Shown one piece after another: positions 5,636 to 6,519 of a stretch of 6,519 nucleotides of DNA. Every line of letters begins with the position of its first letter. Position 1 is the first letter of the stretch. The position numbers and the translations under genes are program-made. This DNA comes from Anaerocolumna sp. (GTDB lineage Bacteria; Bacillota; Clostridia; Lachnospirales; Lachnospiraceae): positions 1-6,519 of the forward strand of contig JAQSYR010000121.1 of NCBI GenBank assembly GCA_029256035.1, read 5' to 3'. The notes under the pieces were generated by a model. That model did no database searches, had not been told where the DNA came from, and saw nothing but the letters and a program-made list of their open reading frames with translations.

Positions 5636-6213
5636 ATATTGGTTACTGTCCCAACCCCTAGCTTCTCCGTCAGATTATAATAATTTAAACAGGTTCCGCA
5701 GGTAAGTATTTCAACTCCTTGTGATTCTAACAATTTTAAATCTTCTAAAGAATCTGATCCTTTTGCTGAAAGTTTTGCTCCTCCATTGTATAATACAATT
5801 TGCTTTGGAAGTTGTTCTAATTCTGTTAGTGCATAAATAAAACCTTTCATTAAGACCTGGCCTAATTTATCATCTCCTGTACCCATGCGGTCAGAAGATA
5901 AAACAACAACAGTTTTCTCCATTATATTATCCAAGTCACAAGATATCTCCCTTTCAGCTTCCTTATCAGACAGGTTATCTATCTTTTCAGAAGAATCACC
6001 AACTTCCATTGTAACCACAAAGTAATCTTCCTTTATCATTTCGGAAGAGAATGCCAACTGCTTCTGCTTTGCCATTTTTACTAAATTCTGCACCGCAATA
6101 GAATTGTCTACGATAACCTTAACACTGCCTTTTGTCATTCCCTCTAACGCCTTTTTTGTTTCTATTACCGGCATAGGACATTGCAACCCTCTTGCATCTA
6201 TTTTTTTATCCAC
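5629..6213 (-). CDS. yedF: YedF, sulfurtransferase-like selenium metabolism protein
   Basis: The 194-residue product has two parts. Residues 1-72 are a TusA/SirA-like domain with DARGLQCPMPVIETKKAL (6-23), in which Cys12 of CPMP is the usual persulfide carrier. Residues about 100-194 are a DsrE-like domain with VVLSSDRMGTGDD (103-115), IVLYNGGAKL (139-148) and the motif TCGTCLNYYNL (171-181), where Cys172 and Cys175 could act in transfer. An acidic linker (about 73-98) joins them. This two-domain form is the selenium-type YedF (TIGR03527), found next to selD. A role in carrying selenium or sulfur is inferred from the family. Translation starts at GTG (6211-6213), six bases after AAGGAG; the start matches the domain start well. 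It lies 57 bases after selD and 42 before yqeB. All expected cysteines are present. Confidence 0.92.
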   Translation of the reverse strand: MDKKIDARGLQCPMPVIETKKALEGMTKGSVKVIVDNSIAVQNLVKMAKQKQLAFSSEMIKEDYFVVTMEVGDSSEKIDNLSDKEAEREISCDLDNIMEKTVVVLSSDRMGTGDDKLGQVLMKGFIYALTELEQLPKQIVLYNGGAKLSAKGSDSLEDLKLLESQGVEILTCGTCLNYYNLTEKLGVGTVTNMT

Positions 6214-6270
6214 TGTTATCTCCTTAAAAATGAATTTGCTCCACAGATATTCGGAACTTACCGATTATAT

Positions 6271-6519
6271 TTATAAAATAATAATCTCTTTTTCCCCAGG
6301 TACCACAATCTCACCCACAATATTGCAAGGCATTCCAAGTTCTTTTAGTTCATCTAATAATTTAGCTCCATCTTTATCACTTACACTAATTAATAAACCT
6401 CCAGAAGTCTGGGGATCTAATAGAATTTCTTCCATAGCAAAATCAACGTTTTGAAATTCTGTAAATGCTTCCACATGATTACGATTTCTCTGTCCGGCTG
6501 CAGTTATAAAAAATTCATT
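6271..6519 (-). CDS. selD: Selenide, water dikinase, C-terminal part (runs off right edge)
   Basis: The last 82 residues of the protein are present; the frame is open to the right edge, so the start lies outside. The fragment begins NEFFITAAGQRNRNHVEAF and holds the SelD C-terminal signature LLDPQTSGGLLISV, then a short helix (AKLLDELKELG) and the closing IVGEIV strand, as in the AIRS-like C-terminal domain. SelD uses ATP to turn selenide into selenophosphate, the selenium donor for selenocysteine, selenouridine and the hydroxylase cofactor. The N-terminal catalytic Cys/Sec and Lys are not in the window, so it is unknown whether this SelD is itself a selenoprotein. An in-frame GTG at 6472-6474 is internal, not a start. 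yedF follows 57 bases later without a terminator. Confidence 0.93.
   Translation of the reverse strand, partial: NEFFITAAGQRNRNHVEAFTEFQNVDFAMEEILLDPQTSGGLLISVSDKDGAKLLDELKELGMPCNIVGEIVVPGEKEIIIL

Noticed and set aside
6104..6454. Plus-strand open frame of 116 codons
   Set aside because: It is antisense to the start of yedF and the end of selD, both clearly coding on the minus strand.

Overview
The window looks like chromosomal DNA of a low-GC, Gram-positive anaerobe, most likely a Clostridia/Lachnospiraceae-type organism. The DNA is AT-rich, ribosome sites are strong AGGAGG-like sequences, GTG starts occur, the promoters are of sigma-A type, and the gene set matches Firmicutes. This assignment is inferred from style and gene content, not from a database search.

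Right half (2594-6519, all on the minus strand): a compact run that reads selD (3' part only, cut by the window edge), yedF, yqeB, a class V aminotransferase of the cysteine desulfurase type, a small DUF3343 protein and yqeC. These families are known to travel together as the accessory set of selenium-dependent molybdenum hydroxylases. SelD makes selenophosphate. YedF, the desulfurase-like enzyme and the DUF3343 protein are plausible sulfur/selenium handlers. YqeB and YqeC are maturation factors of unknown chemistry. Gaps are short (57, 42, -14, 10 and 72 bases), so a single operon transcribed from beyond the right edge is likely. The hydroxylase structural genes are not in the window.

Middle (1137-2593): a plus-strand gene for a two-helix membrane protein of unknown function. 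It has a clear promoter and ribosome site and is convergent with yqeC; the 56-base gap between them holds nested palindromes. Its 330-base upstream region is shared with a divergent minus-strand unit. That region holds two good sigma-A promoters and, between them, a large inverted repeat with GTGTCAGGCAC/GTGCCTGACAC ends.

Left end (1-1136, minus strand): a broken O-antigen ligase/polymerase (Wzy_C-type) gene that has lost an internal segment and its reading frame. Next comes a short array of about six 14-base tandem repeats, then the first 24 codons of a probable agmatine deiminase gene that runs off the left edge.

No tRNA, rRNA, CRISPR array or transposase gene was seen. The selenium cluster is a described system, though its biochemistry is largely open. 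The less expected items are the repeats and palindromes in the intergenic regions and the degraded ligase.
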